A DNA stretch of 64,000 bases from Thereva unica (lineage: Eukaryota; Arthropoda; Insecta; Diptera; Therevidae). The stretch covers positions 93,979,813-94,043,812 of the forward strand of contig OX465283.1 of NCBI GenBank assembly GCA_949987705.1, read 5' to 3'. A program made the position numbers and the translations under genes. Shown here piece after piece: positions 33,486 through 44,704 of this stretch (the stretch's first letter is position 1; each line of letters opens with the position of its first letter). Below the pieces are notes generated by a model that saw nothing but the letters and a program-made list of their open reading frames with translations, was not told the DNA's origin and searched no databases.

Positions 33486-33705
33486 AAAATACAGGGTAAT
33501 ATTTAAACTTTTACCAAAAAGATTTCAAAACGCAATAGCGGCTATTCCGTTACGATTCCTCTCCCCCATCCATACGATTTTATGTTCGTCTATCTAAGAC
33601 CTATCCACAGCCAGGCGTTTCGACATTTTAACTGAAACACCCTGTAGAATTAAACGCGTTTTCCTTCACTGTACGTTTAGCATAAGGGTGGGGATGACGC
33701 CATTT

Positions 33706-34979
33706 CGAATTTAAGCGTCAAATTTTTAACTCGCTCGCTGCGGAAACAATTTAATATCGGCAGGTATATGTATGTACATCCCACGATATTTACATACTTC
33801 AGTATCATGCTAATTATCTGAAAGGTTTCTCATAAGAACAAAACACCAGAAACATACCCATTTTTTAAAATAATAAAAATAAATATACTCTGCCACCCAT
33901 TCTACAGTCTCAGTAAATTATGTAAGTGATGCAGAAACTTGTAAATACATCTTCTTTTAGCATTAAGAGCTTTTCTTTCTATTGTGGTTAACATATAAAT
34001 CAAAAGTTTCCAAATAGATTTTTTTTTTGTTTTCATTCTTATGAAAATTACAATCTGTGAAAATATTTCTTAGAGATACATACATATACTTAAAGAGAAA
34101 ACGGAAGAAAAGAGAACCAAATGAAGAAATATTATGATAATATTGGAATATATTGTGAAATTTTAAGCCTAGATGAAACCGAAACCTTTTATTTTTTCTT
34201 TGCAGTCTCAAGCACTTCTTTGTTTCTTCCACAAAAAAATTCCCAAGGCACTAAAGTTTGCCCATAATTATTTCAAACAATAGACTATTTTACAAGTATT
34301 ATAAGTAATGAAGATTTGAAAAATATATATTTATTATATGTTATTTTAAATATGCAATTTGCAAATTCGCGAACCTAAGTAAGCATCCAATTTTTGCATA
34401 ATGTGGTTTCGAAATAATGAATACCGGGAATAACTGATTGAACTGATAAAACAAAAAATTGAACTAAACATTTTAAATTGGACAAAAGAATTTTAAAATA
34501 AATTTTAAAAAACTTATAATTCAGATACCTATAAAGGAAGAAGAGCCCAGTCACTTTATACATGAACCTCTAAAATAATATAACTGGAAATTTTCCATCA
34601 GAGTTCTCTTTATTTTGGGGTCACAAATAATTTCCCAAAAGTTCATAAAGCCAACTGGTCGGCCACTCAAGTTATGGAGAGTCATTTATGACGAAAATTA
34701 TACATTAATTAGGAATTTGAAACTTACCAATTAGGAAAACCGATTAGGAAAATTTTGGTTAATCTGATAGGAAGTGTCTGGCGACTGTGGGTTATTGTCC
34801 CCTAGAATTTTCTCGATCAGGAAAGCGTGCGCCTTTCGGAATAACTCACAAGTATGATTACATCGTCATCGGAGAAGAATTTAATGCAAACCCCTAATTA
34901 AATAAATCCTTTTCCAAAAACTTTCTCAAGTTCTTCCGTACTTTTGACCTTGACGATACTAATAACACTATGAAACACT
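33706..34979. other. AT-rich, no gene recognised
   Basis: No recognised domain; the open frames on the minus strand (33,963-34,232 and 34,375-34,563) have compositions expected from AT-rich noncoding DNA. Confidence 0.4.
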
Positions 34980-35425
34980 AAATTTCTCACATGGAAAAAA
35001 ATTTATATTTATTGAGAGCTGAAGTTTTGGAACACGACTGTTTTGGTCGTCTGTAATTATCAACTTTTTTTTAAAAGTTATTAACTGTTGAATGTTCGAA
35101 CCTTTTTTTATTCAATCTGGGTTTTTTCAATATGGTCGGATCAGAAATTTTTCGTAGAATTGAATGACAAATGTTCAAAGCAAAAACGTTTTATATTTAT
35201 AGTAAATATATCACTTTTGTATACATTTTCTGTTGTGTTAAAATAAAATATTTGTCAAAAACGAAATTATTTGATTTCATATTGTTTGCATTTAACATAA
35301 CATTCAAAAGTTAATAACTTTTTAAAAAAGTTAATCTTTACAAACGACCAAAACAGTCGTGTTCCAAAAATGCAGATCTCAATGAATATATGTATCATTT
35401 TTTCCCAAGTGAGAAAAAATAATTT
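34980..35425. mobile_element. Foldback element with arms of about 115 bp
   Basis: Left arm (AATTTCTCAC..., TTTGGAACACGACTGTTTTG, GAATGTT) from 34,980 is mirrored by the right arm (AACATTC, CAAAACAGTCGTGTTCCAAA, GTGAGAAA) to about 35,425. The spacer is about 190 bp, AT-rich, no coding. Confidence 0.65.
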
Positions 35426-35429
35426 GTCA

Positions 35430-36210
35430 TTTGTCCTACAGTGCAATCCGTCTTTACTGGATCTCTTTTTTGGGTCGAATGTAGACAAAGTTGTATTTAA
35501 CAATTAGATCAGCCCGCCTAGTTATCTTTACCATATCATTCTTCACCTCCCCCTAAACTCCGCAGTGGATAATAATACGTGAAAACTATTCTCCTACCGA
35601 GACTATAAGTCCATTAACATTCCATCGCTTCGGCATGAATGTCATTAAATATATGGGCTCTTCGACATTGACAATAAATTAGAACATTTCAATTCTCTAT
35701 GTCACCACCTGCAAGAACCTTTTGTTCCATTCAGGACAAAGTGCATTTTTTTCTCTACCTCACCTTGGTTTTTCGTTCAAATAAATCGACTTACATATGT
35801 TCGAAAAGAATTTTTATTTCAAAAATACAAAAACAATAAAATTGAAGTGAACCTAAAAGCTTACAGAAGTCAGAAATTTAGTTACTTTCTCCATCCGCAA
35901 AGATAATGAATTAAATAGACATTTTACCCCGGATTTACGCGGAGACTCTCATTGCCCAACACCAAATTTCTGGGACTCTGGAAGTCCGTACGTACATTTT
36001 CAACACCTGTCAGAGGAAATCACGTTTTCTGCTTCAGTGAAAAAGAAAAAACGAAAGTTCTTGCACTTCCGAGAAGCAAATTCTCAAATAGTCAAAATAG
36101 TTATATGTAGTTTTTGAAAAAAACTTCAAAATGATTTTTTGTTGAACTTGATAGCTGAAAAACTAAGCGAGTTACGTTTAAAATACCTAATCACAAATTT
36201 TCACAGTTTT
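35430..36210. other. No gene recognised
   Basis: Unstructured AT-rich sequence; nothing to report. Confidence 0.35.
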
Positions 36211-36214
36211 CAAA

Positions 36215-36320
36215 ACACGTGTACAGGATGTACGAGTTAAAATGTCGAAACGCCTGGCTGTGGATAGGTCTTGGATAAACGAACAAAAAATCATATCGGC
36301 GGGGGAAGAGAAATCGTAGG
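36215..36320 (-). repeat. Dispersed repeat shared with 33,540-33,645
   Basis: AAAATGTCGAAACGCCTGGC and CTGTGGATAGGTCTTGGATA recur in inverse orientation at 33,585-33,640, preceded in both by a TACAGG-type start. Confidence 0.6.
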
Positions 36321-36409
36321 TTTCTGTTTTGATTTGACGTAATGCCATTGCTTCATTGGTATTTAAGTGTCAATTCCCGTGTCCTGGTGACCACGAAAGT
36401 AGGTACTGT

Positions 36410-36665
36410 ATTTTTTATTGTTATTTTGTGTTCAAGCTAAAGTAACTTTGGAATCAGACCACGCGTGTACCTTCAGGCCCTCATTATTAAGGGCCTTCAC
36501 TGTCCACTGTGGGGTTACCTTTGTTTAGACATATGCTGACCCTTGATGGTCGATTACTCCCGTATAGACAACAGCAGCATATGCGACGGCTATCAGGCGG
36601 AGTTCTAGAATCGAATTTGTTCGTGATATATAAACCCACTAAGGATTTTTTCCAGACCAGGAATT
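36410..36665 (-). pseudogene. BEL/Pao RNase H-region relic
   Basis: Minus-strand text AYAAVVYTGVIDHQGSAYV, then TKVTPQWTVKALN, then VHAWSDSKVTLA follows the order of the start of the BEL/Pao RNase H domain (A-Y-A-A-V-x-Y, T-K-V-x-P, W-S-D-S). The distance between the last two blocks is too short, so a stretch is deleted. Stops occur. Confidence 0.5.
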
Positions 36666-36699
36666 GGTCTCTTAATGTTCTCCATTAGGCCGCCATACA

Positions 36700-38090
36700 C
36701 TGAAGGCTCTTACAGAATTACGCGGAATTGCGGTGCGGTTAATGAAAGATAGAATAAAGTATGTGTATTCATATACGCACTAACAGAATATTGTTTTAAC
36801 GCAACGCGCACACCGCACAAGTTGCTTTATGCGGTAACCATGTTTAGGGCGACGGAGAAACTACTTTCCTCGACCACGGCGAATGGCCGTAGGAAATTCG
36901 CTATGTGCACACGCGAATAGCGACGGCGACGCAAATTAAAAAACACATACCGGAATAATCATCTTGGAGCGCCGAATATCCCAGCGGGAAATATTAGATG
37001 TGCTTACAACCGAAGCACAAGAGAATCGCTTATATGCCACTGCCAAAGCAATTTTTTCATAAGCACATGTTGTCCATAAGAGATAATCAATATTTTTTAG
37101 AGCTAATAAAAGTATTTCAGTTTTAAGCTCTTGGGCGTGCGTAGTAGGTATAGAATTTTTCAAACTCCGTGACACAAAAAATTTGAGCAGTTCTGCGCAC
37201 CTCGTTGCCCTCTTTTTAGTTAAAACGGCAACAAACACTGAAAAAGCTCAACAAAATAATTTGGGAAGGGATGCGCGCATGCCGAATGAATAAAGTTAAT
37301 TTAACTTTCTATATGTTGAGCAGAGCTTTTAAATACATGTAAAGCCCCTGCTCAACAAAGGCAGCTTTTACAAGGCATAATTTTACTTTAATTATGCGAA
37401 ATATTTCTCATTTCTAAATTTAAAATAATTTAAAAAAATGCTGAAAAAAATTCCTTTGAATAAATGAGCGTTTTCCTTCATAAACCGACAGTTCCCCGCA
37501 GTCGCAAGCAACACAACCTCCCCGGGCAGAAGCGCGTATGCGACTGGCAGGAAACGTCAACAATCTAGTAATCAAAGTGATAAAAACACAAATTTCGTAT
37601 TTTTTAGTAGAAATTACTACAAATTATTTCTGTAGCATATGTGTAAAATATAATAACCTTAAAATAAAAAAAAAATATAAAAACGGGTGTTTTTCAGTCA
37701 TAATTTGTAAATTTTTTAAATAATCATTGAAGTCCCAGAAAAATACACCTCCCTTTAACAATACGCAGTCGCGACTGATTGATTACATGGCAGCAAGTGA
37801 TTTGATAGGTTAACTGAAGCTTTTGTCTGAGCTTTTAAACATTTTTAAGAGCTTAGCTGGGGAACATGCGCGGCATGTCACGAGGTTTGAAAACAACTAT
37901 ACACTCTTTCTGTCATTATGATTTTTGTCATGTTAATGAATATCTTTTTATTAAATTTATTGTTCAGTCCATAAAAAATATAAATAAATAAATAAAAAAT
38001 AACATTGGTTTTCTGTCTTGTTAAGGCCCTATGAAGAATATAAAAGCTTTTTAGCAGTAGGAAATAATATCTAAGAAAAAGCTTTTCCCC
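36700..38090. other. Unrecognised; contains a 100-codon minus frame and a hairpin
   Basis: A minus frame at 37,238-36,936 encodes a basic peptide (KKRATRCAELLKFFVSRSLK, ELKTEILLLALKNIDYLLW) that looks more protein-like than its neighbours, but I do not recognise it. At 37,316-37,357 GTTGAGCAG and CTGCTCAAC form a hairpin stem. The rest is AT-rich. Confidence 0.3.
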
Positions 38091-38150
38091 AACTTTTTTT
38101 TATGTGAAAGACTAGAGTCTCAGGAAAGGCCCTTCTATACTGCAAAAGGG
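38091..38150. repeat. Short dispersed repeat shared with 62,517-62,565
   Basis: TTTTTTATGTGAAAGACTAG and TCTCAGGAAAGGCCCTTC occur at both sites with two or three differences. Confidence 0.65.
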
Positions 38151-39050
38151 AACCGTACCGTACCGTACGTAATTGTGCTTTCTTCTGCATTACTATTAAT
38201 CGCTTTCGAATCGTTACAATCAAACTCATTTGAAGTGCTTTCTCGCAAGGACATTTAATGTTAAAAAAGAAATTTATGGCAAGGCTAAGAGAAGCACTTC
38301 TCTGCTTCAAAAGTACCGATTAGTACCCTTTTCGAATCGCTTCATTTCCCGCTGGGATGCTACACACGCACACAGGAACACACGAGAATAGTAACACAAT
38401 CTCAAGCCACAGCCCCATGCAGCTTTGGATTGATTCGGTCGCTGAGCTCGGTGGCGTAGTTATCGCCTGCAGATTGTGCAGCATCATACAAAAGCGGTGT
38501 AGGGACATCGTCCTACTACTTCCGGCATTACTTAGCCAAGGAGATTTGAATGAAAACAAAGTCAGCCATGACTAAGTAAGAAATTAAAAAAAAAAAAAAA
38601 TTATGACTTACGTAAAAAATGAGTTGTAAAGCAAAATCGATTTTTTTATGAGAAAAATAGTTTTCAAGTTTTGTAATTAAAAACCATTTGTGTAGCATGT
38701 GTAAAAACATTATTGTATGAATAATAAGTAATATAACTATTAGTGTGCAGTTATAACAAAAGTGTATAAACAATAACATTGCAATTAATAAAAAAGTTAT
38801 TAAAAAATGTCAAGCAATTTTAAGTCTCAAAACCCCTGGAGTATTTTTGCTATTTGGGTTGGAGACAGGAACCAACATGTTCTATTCCGTTTTGACAGTC
38901 GCTGAGCAAAGCGATTCGTTGGTTGCCGTTGGTTGCATGTTTTGAGTCGTGTGCGGGTGATGGGGATAGTAAATTTGTTGAATTTCATAATTAATGCAAA
39001 TTTTTATTTTTCCAAATTGTGGTAATAGAATTTGCACCTAAAGCAAACAC
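38151..39050. other. No gene recognised
   Basis: Contains CCGTACCGTACCGTACG near 38,154 (short tandem). Otherwise AT-rich without structure. Confidence 0.35.
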
Positions 39051-39059
39051 AAGTCCGGC

Positions 39060-39808
39060 AGGCCTACAGACAGCACAAATATTCTCCGAGTTGAACATCT
39101 CGACGTGAGTACATCAGGTTGAGAAACTCTTGTAAATCCACCATCAAGAAAGTCAAAGAATTATTCGAAGACAGAGTGAGAGGTAAACTCATAAACTCCA
39201 CTGCTGGCAGTAAAAACGTCTGGTCCTTGGTAACCTCCATGAGGAAGAATTTCACTTCACATACAACGCCTTCGTTCATTTACAACAAACAGGCGATAAC
39301 AAAAAGCAAACCCAAGGCCGATCTACTTGCACTTCTGTTCGCCGAGAGTTCCTCCTTACCCCGTGCTGAAATGCAGCCCCCCACCCTCGAGTGCTGCGCT
39401 CACTCAATGGATAGAGTTTTTTTCAGGACGCGTGAAGTGTACAAGTGTCTCAAAGAGCTTGATTCCAAAAAAGCCACTGGCCCCGAAAAAATTCCCCCTA
39501 TTGTTCTTAAAAAATGTGCCTCACCTTTGGCTTAACCACTACGGAAATTTTTTGCACTTTTCGTGATTCCTGGAAACTGGTTCATGTTCAGCCTGAGCCT
39601 ATACCGAAGAAAAGTGATGCTAATGGCCCTGCTAACTACCGCCCAGTAGCAATTACTTCTATTCTCTCCAAAATTATGGAGACAATAATAAAAAGAAAGC
39701 TTATGGAATGCATACCTTGAATATAACCAAATATTGAACGACAAACAATACGGCTTTAGATCGAAAAGATTACTGGCGATCTCCTTGTTTGTCTAACGGA
39801 GCATATTA
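39060..39808 (+). pseudogene. CR1/Jockey-like non-LTR retrotransposon, linker and reverse transcriptase fingers
   Basis: The text moves from the linker (KSTIKKVKELFEDRVRGKLI, KNVWSLVTSMRKN, KPKADLLALLFAESSSLP) to the fingers (LDSKKATGPEKIPPIVLKKC), then in other frames to the start of the polymerase motif (ANYRPVAITSILSKIMETII) and a degenerate YGFRSKRS block. It stops abruptly near 39,808 at TATTACCCTGTATTTTTG. It may be the 5' portion of the same family as 4046-5620 and 53,340-54,237, but there is no overlap to prove it. Confidence 0.7.
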
Positions 39809-40469
39809 CCCTGTATTTTTGTAGCCCTATTACCACCTATCTAAATCTGTAAAAGTCAAGGGGTCAACCCACCAACATCCAGAGTTATGAGTCATCAAAG
39901 ACAAAATTGGTTTTTTTTTTTTCACTAAAATTTCCACTACAACCACCCTTTTCTCCAAAAAATACGTTATTACACAATTGGAAAAGTTGGACAATTTCCT
40001 ATGGATAATGTATGACAACTATTATGCTACGACCTTTACTTTTGAAGTTATAACTTATAACCAATTTTAATGGTGAAGAAATTGTACCTATTTTAAAAAT
40101 ATCGCAAACGAATTTAAAATCAAGTGAAATTAGAAGTGAATCTCATACAGTCATTAAAAAAATATACTGAATGTTCTAAGAAATAGTTAAAATACAAAGC
40201 ACAAGGAAAATCCTTCAATGTAGCACTAAAGGCAAAAATTCGAGAGATGACAATGTTGCGAGAAATATTTTGTTGTCAGTTCCTTTCCTTGCCCACCTAA
40301 AATTCTAGCTTCCCTATCCACAAACTCACCGCATGTCTTGTGTTGCAGACCATGACTTAGAAGAATAAGTTCGCCTCGTAGTGTAGCTAGGAACTCTAAT
40401 ATGTTGCATGTTGCTAAGGTGGAGGTCTGAGGAAGCGAAAAGCGTTTCGGAATGACGCGACATAGATAA
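39809..40469. other. No gene; palindrome-arm fragment at 40,018-40,075
   Basis: 40,018-40,075 repeats TTATGCTAC and CTTTTGAAGTTATAACTTAT of the palindrome at 30,645-30,822. The rest is unrecognised. Confidence 0.4.
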
Positions 40470-41201
40470 CACTGGTCTGCAAAAAACGGGTCATTTTTTC
40501 TCCTTCCCAATTTAATAGTTGTATCCTAAGTATTTTTTCGCGCTGAATCCGAATCCGTTGGCCAAATTGCCCTATCACGTCAGGATTTTGAACAATCCTA
40601 ACCTTAAAGTGCCAAAAAGCGTGTTTTTTGCACTTTTGCGCGTTAAATATCTCAAAACTATGGAATGATATAGTTCAGTCAATCTGGCGAAAAAAAAGGC
40701 GTCTGCTTGCAAAATCAAACAATTGGATGAAACTTGGTGGAGTAGGTAGGAAGTGATGTTAGAAAGTGACCTTGCTGAAGGCCGCCTGATACTCGTGTGC
40801 GTTTTTGAAAAAACTCAAAAAAACTTCAAAAAATATTTTGAAATGGATTTATCTCGAAAACTAAGGATCTTACAAACAAATGTTTCAAATAAAAAATGTA
40901 GAGGACATCGTTATCTACATTTTTTGTCATTGGTGCAACATTGTACAACAAAAAGTGTGCGCAGTAGGTGGCGCTAAAGTGCTCAAAAAAGGGTTTTTCA
41001 CCCTTTTCACCCTTAAATTTTATTTTTTCAGCTACAATCTAAATGGGAAAATTGTTCCTTTCAAAATTACGAACAACTTTTATTTAAACATTTTTTTCAT
41101 ACGACTTACCGTTTCAGAGCAGCAGCTTGATGAAGTATGGAAATCCCAATATTACGCTTGCACAAAGTATAAAGACAAGCAAAGTGCATATAAAAGATGT
41201 C
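40470..41201 (+). repeat. Left long inverted repeat
   Basis: Inverted partner of 43,216-44,090. The peptides readable in both arms are identical over about 74 residues, showing very low divergence. It lacks about 165 bases that the right arm has (about 43,720-43,895). Contains CTCAAAAAAGGGTTTTTCAC. No function recognised for the shared short frames. Confidence 0.85.
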
Positions 41202-42111
41202 ATTTTTGTTTAACTTTGAATGTAACAATTAATAATGTTTATAACAAATAATTTTTTTAATAATTATCAAAATTAGAAATGTATAATCCGTATTTTTTAT
41301 ACTTTTATATGAAATATTCAAAGTAGTTGAATCTTTTGTGAAATTATTATTTTTTACAAAGAAAGTATAGTATAAAATAATGCATTGAAAATTTTACAGT
41401 TACAAATTGCCATCAAGTCTTTGAGAAATTTGGATTAGGTCGACAAAATAATCTAATGGAGGTCCACAATTGTATTGGTAAATAAGCTTACATTTCTTTT
41501 ATAATGTACATGTATTCATTTTATGTGACAATATACAAACACCTATGCTATTCTAGGAACAAGTGTTAACTCTCTGCTGTTGCTGCTGCAAGCGTCATCT
41601 ATCTAACCTCAAATTGTGTCAGCAAATAGAAAACATGGAATGGTACAACTATTTCACTCGTAAATTAGGACACGTCATTTTTGACTTGTTGCGATTAATT
41701 GACAAACACATATGGAGAACTGACATTTTAACGACGATTTGTGGCAATTCAACGGCAGAGTGTTGATTTATTTGTTGCGTGAGCTGCGTAGTCTCTTCGG
41801 TGGTGGTTCTTGTTGTGGAGATCCGCTGCTGTTGCTTTCCGAAGATGTACTTCCGTTGGATTGTCTATCACTGGATTTTTGCGAATATGACCTTGGATGA
41901 AAGTGTACTACTTGGGAGGGAAAGTCCAACTCGTCATCGTCAAGGAGATTATCATCGTCAACTTCAATGACTCGCACGTTACTGCAATATTCTCCACTGC
42001 AATGCTTGCAAGCAACCGAGCAAGGGACACCTGCCTTTACAGAATTTACAGAATTATTTGTTTATACGTTTTATATTTACAATTATTTCATCCACGTTTT
42101 AATACATTAAG

Positions 42112-42160
42112 TTGTCACGTTAAACTATCGTCCGTAAACCGAATTTACAGACAACCAATT
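42112..42160. repeat. GTTGTCACGTTAAACT dispersed repeat
   Basis: GTTGTCACGTTAAACTATCG and the following GTAAACCGAATTTACAGACA recur inverted at 55,680-55,735. A shorter direct copy of GTTGTCACGT is at 42,399. Confidence 0.65.
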
Positions 42161-42409
42161 TTTTTTATTTATTATTCATATTTATTGAGTTGTGTGCTGC
42201 CGCTGTCTCTCTTCTGCTTCTAGACGCATGCGTCCGAGTAGAAGAGAGACCGATGCGGCCCAAACTGAACTCCGAGGCCCATCGTGCCTCTCTCTCGCTC
42301 GTTCCGCGCTCTCTCACTCTCTTGACCGAGGACTCTACAACGCTACAATGAGTCATGCTTTTTCGTGCGTGCAGCCGGCATCTACCGTTTTATAAGACGT
42401 TGTCACGTC

Positions 42410-42657
42410 AAAAGTATTAAAACATGCCATGTTGTTTTTGTAATTTTAGACATAAAAATATTCTACTCTCTAGCTACTCATTTAAACAAAAAGTATTAAA
42501 ACATGCAATGTTATTTTTGTAATTTTAGACATAAAAATATTCTACTCTTCAGCCACTCATTCAAACAAAAAATATTAAAACATGTCATGTTATTTTTGTA
42601 ATTTCCGACAAAAAATATTCCACAATTTAAGCACTCATTTAAACAAAAAGTATTAAC
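42410..42657. repeat. Three 78-bp tandem units in the intron
   Basis: AAAGTATTAAAACATG starts recur at about 42,411, 42,489 and 42,567, with a fourth partial start at 42,645. Each unit has GTTATTTTTGTAATTTTAGA and ATTCTACTC. Confidence 0.8.
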
Positions 42658-43215
42658 AAATACCTTGACGATGTTCGGGCTTTTTCAATCCTCTTAGCAA
42701 CCCGTTCGTGTTGGGTGTATGAGCGGAAACATCTGGTGTGCACGGCCGGGACCGGGATGCTGTCGTCAACCAATAATTGTTGAATTTTAGAATCGCTTCT
42801 AATTATTGCTCCTTTCATCAGCGACTTCCGACCTTTCGCACCCACGTGACGAACATCATCCACAACAAACTTTTCACAAATAAAACAAACAGGAGTATCT
42901 TCACTCATTTTTACGGAGCAAAGTTTTCCTGTCTTAGCTGTCCGAAAGTCACGTTGCAACTGAAAAATGTACGTTTCTCGAAGAATAGGGCAGCTAACTA
43001 AATCGGCCCTTTTGTTAGAACTATGCCGAAACTGCCAGAGAAAGTCCCAATGGGACCACTCACATATACCGTTATGCATTTCATTGTATACCTGTGCGCT
43101 GTTCACGCAGCATTTCACTACACTATAACTTTGAAACGTAAATGATAGAAAACGTATTATAAATGTCTAATTTTAATACTTCAAACTAATATTTATTTGT
43201 TATAAACAAAAATTT

Positions 43216-44090
43216 ACATCTTTTATATGCACTTTGCTTGTCTTTATACTTTGTGCAAGCATAATATTGGGATTTCCATACTTCATCAAGCTGCTGCTCT
43301 GAAACGGTAAGTCGTATGAAAAAAATGTTTAAATAAAAGTTGTTCGTAATTTTGAAAGGAACAATTTTCCCATTTGGATTGTAGCTGAAAAAATAAAATT
43401 TAAGGGTGAAAAGGGTGAAAAACCCTTTTTTGAGCACTTTAGCGCCACCTACTGCGCACACTTTTTGTTGTACAATGTTGCACCAATGACAAAAAATGTA
43501 GATAACGATGTCCTCTACATTTTTTATTTGAAACATTTGTTTGTAAGATCCTTAGTTTTCGAGATAAATCCATTTCAAAATATTTTTTGAAGTTTTTTTG
43601 AGTTTTTTCAAAAACGCACACGAGTATCAGGCGGCCTTCAGCAAGGTCACTTTCTAACATCACTTCCTACCTACTCCACCAAGTTTCATCCAATTGTTTG
43701 ATTTTGCAAGATCCATTTGCCAGATTGACTGAACTAATAGGGCAACGATGATATCATGTGTTAATAAAAATCGTCGATTTCGCGCCAAGAAGTTTTTCTT
43801 TTCAGTATTACAAAAAAAGTTTTCTCAAATTTAACGCTTTCGACATGGTTTTCTGTAGATTTTGGCATGCTGAAAACGATCCCGTTGTCCGATTTGCCCT
43901 ATCATTCCATAGTTTTGAGATATTTAACGCGCAAAAGTGCAAAAAACACGCTTTTTGGCACTTTTAGGTTAGGATTGCTCAAAATCCTGACGTGATAGGG
44001 CAATTTGGCCAACGGATTCGGATTCAGCGCGAAAAAATACTTAGGATACGACTATTAAATTGGAAAGGAGAAAAAATGTGCAGACCAGTG
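43216..44090 (-). repeat. Right long inverted repeat
   Basis: Inverted partner of 40,470-41,201 with one extra stretch. Within that stretch CGGACAACGGGATCG and neighbouring text imitate the CCGTTGGCCAAATTG part of the arm, so the extra piece may be an older internal duplication that the left arm lost. Confidence 0.85.
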
Positions 44091-44094
44091 TAAT

Positions 44095-44276
44095 AGGATG
44101 CTCTATGTCACACCTTTTAATTGATATCCATACCAAGTGGCTTGTAAAGAGAAAGAGTAATCCGCTATTTTGTGTTTGCCGTCATTTTGAATTTGGAGTT
44201 AGACAGCCGCAATTTGGTGTTAGTTGAGATCTCTGTTGATCATATGAGGAACATGTATTTGCACCTCTTGCGTAGT
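44095..44276. repeat. GATGGCGG-type dispersed repeat fragment
   Basis: TTGATATCCATACCAAGTGG and GCCGTCATTTTGAATTTGGA mark a degenerate copy of the family at 12,625, here inverted. Confidence 0.5.
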
Positions 44277-44284
44277 ATTTTGAC

Positions 44285-44696
44285 TAGTGATGAGCAAAAC
44301 AAGTCTTGCACAGTCTTGCAAGAAAAGCAAGTCCAAGACAATACAGGACAAGGACAAGACAAGACTGCAAAATCAAAATAGCAAGGCTTTTTTGCTCATC
44401 ACTTTGTACCAAAAGCCTTACAGTGATGAGCGAAAAGTCTTGTCTTCCACATTTAGCAAGACCAAGACGAGTCTGCAAGACTCTTGCGCGCGACTTTTTG
44501 CAAGACTCTTGCAGGTAGCAGATTGCAGGACTTTTTTCTCATCGCTGTAAGACTTTTGGCACTTAGTGATGAGCCAAAAGTCTTGCTATCTTGATCTTTC
44601 ACTCGTCTGTAGTCCTGTCTTGTCTTGGTCTAGCTTTGGTTTTGCTTAAATGTCGAAGCAAAGGCAAAACTGCAAGACCAGTCTTGCTCATCACTA
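44285..44696. mobile_element. hAT-type MITE cluster (TAGTGATGAGC ends), 8-bp duplication
   Basis: Starts TAGTGATGAGCA and ends TGCTCATCACTA. ATTTTGAC lies directly outside both ends (44,277-44,284 and 44,697-44,704). Inside, further AGTGATGAGC and GCTCATCACT pairs at about 44,395-44,428 and 44,540-44,575 divide it into three head-to-tail palindromic units full of CAAGAC/GTCTTG. Units may have inserted into each other. Confidence 0.75.
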
Positions 44697-44704
44697 ATTT
44701 TGAC

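Larger units (their letters stand above)
30217..33705. repeat. Pair of inverted arms around the RTE element
   Basis: Left arm 30,222-30,285 (CCACCCCACCTAAACGTTCA, AAACGCGTTTAATTCTA) and right arm about 33,645-33,705 (TAGAATTAAACGCG, GTACGTTTAGCATAAGGG) are imperfect complements. An RTE element and a palindrome lie between them. A related fragment is at 36,215-36,320. Could be one foldback element interrupted by the RTE, or two separate copies. Confidence 0.4.
41768..42908 (-). pseudogene. Remnant two-exon gene of the long-TIR element: zinc-binding N-terminus and Cys-rich C-terminus
   Basis: Exon 1 runs from ATG at 42,908 to 42,664 and ends with AAG|GTATTTG. It encodes MSEDTPVCFICEKFVVDD, ending near HTRCFRSYTQHERVAKRIEK, a C-x2-C...H-x3-C arrangement seen at the N-termini of several animal transposon proteins of unknown function. 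The last exon (42,030-41,768, after TAAAGGCAG) encodes VPCSVACKHCSGEYCSN, then an acidic patch (VDDDNLLDDDELD) and a Ser/Pro/Arg tail ending SRNK. Cys-rich tails of this kind end many animal transposon proteins. The phases of the two exons do not match directly, so middle exons, presumably with the catalytic core, are missing. Confidence 0.5.
40470..44090. mobile_element. DNA transposon with very long terminal inverted repeats (CACTG ends, TAA duplication)
   Basis: Starts CACTGGTCTGCA at 40,470 and ends TGCAGACCAGTG at 44,090. TAA lies directly outside both ends (40,467-40,469 and 44,091-44,093). Arms of about 0.73 and 0.87 kb are nearly identical inverted copies. The middle (41,202-43,215) holds the first and last parts of a minus-strand gene and tandem repeats. 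CACTG ends with a 3-bp duplication fit the CACTA/Chapaev group, but I cannot settle the superfamily. No transposase core is visible, so the copy is internally deleted. Confidence 0.75.

Noticed and set aside
40753..41251. Identical short proteins in both arms of the long-TIR element
   Set aside because: Identity comes from the inverted repeats; the frames overlap in two phases and show no domain.
42165..42395. Arg/Ser-rich frames around CTCTCT repeats
   Set aside because: Low-complexity CT/GA sequence in an intron; both strands give similar biased peptides.
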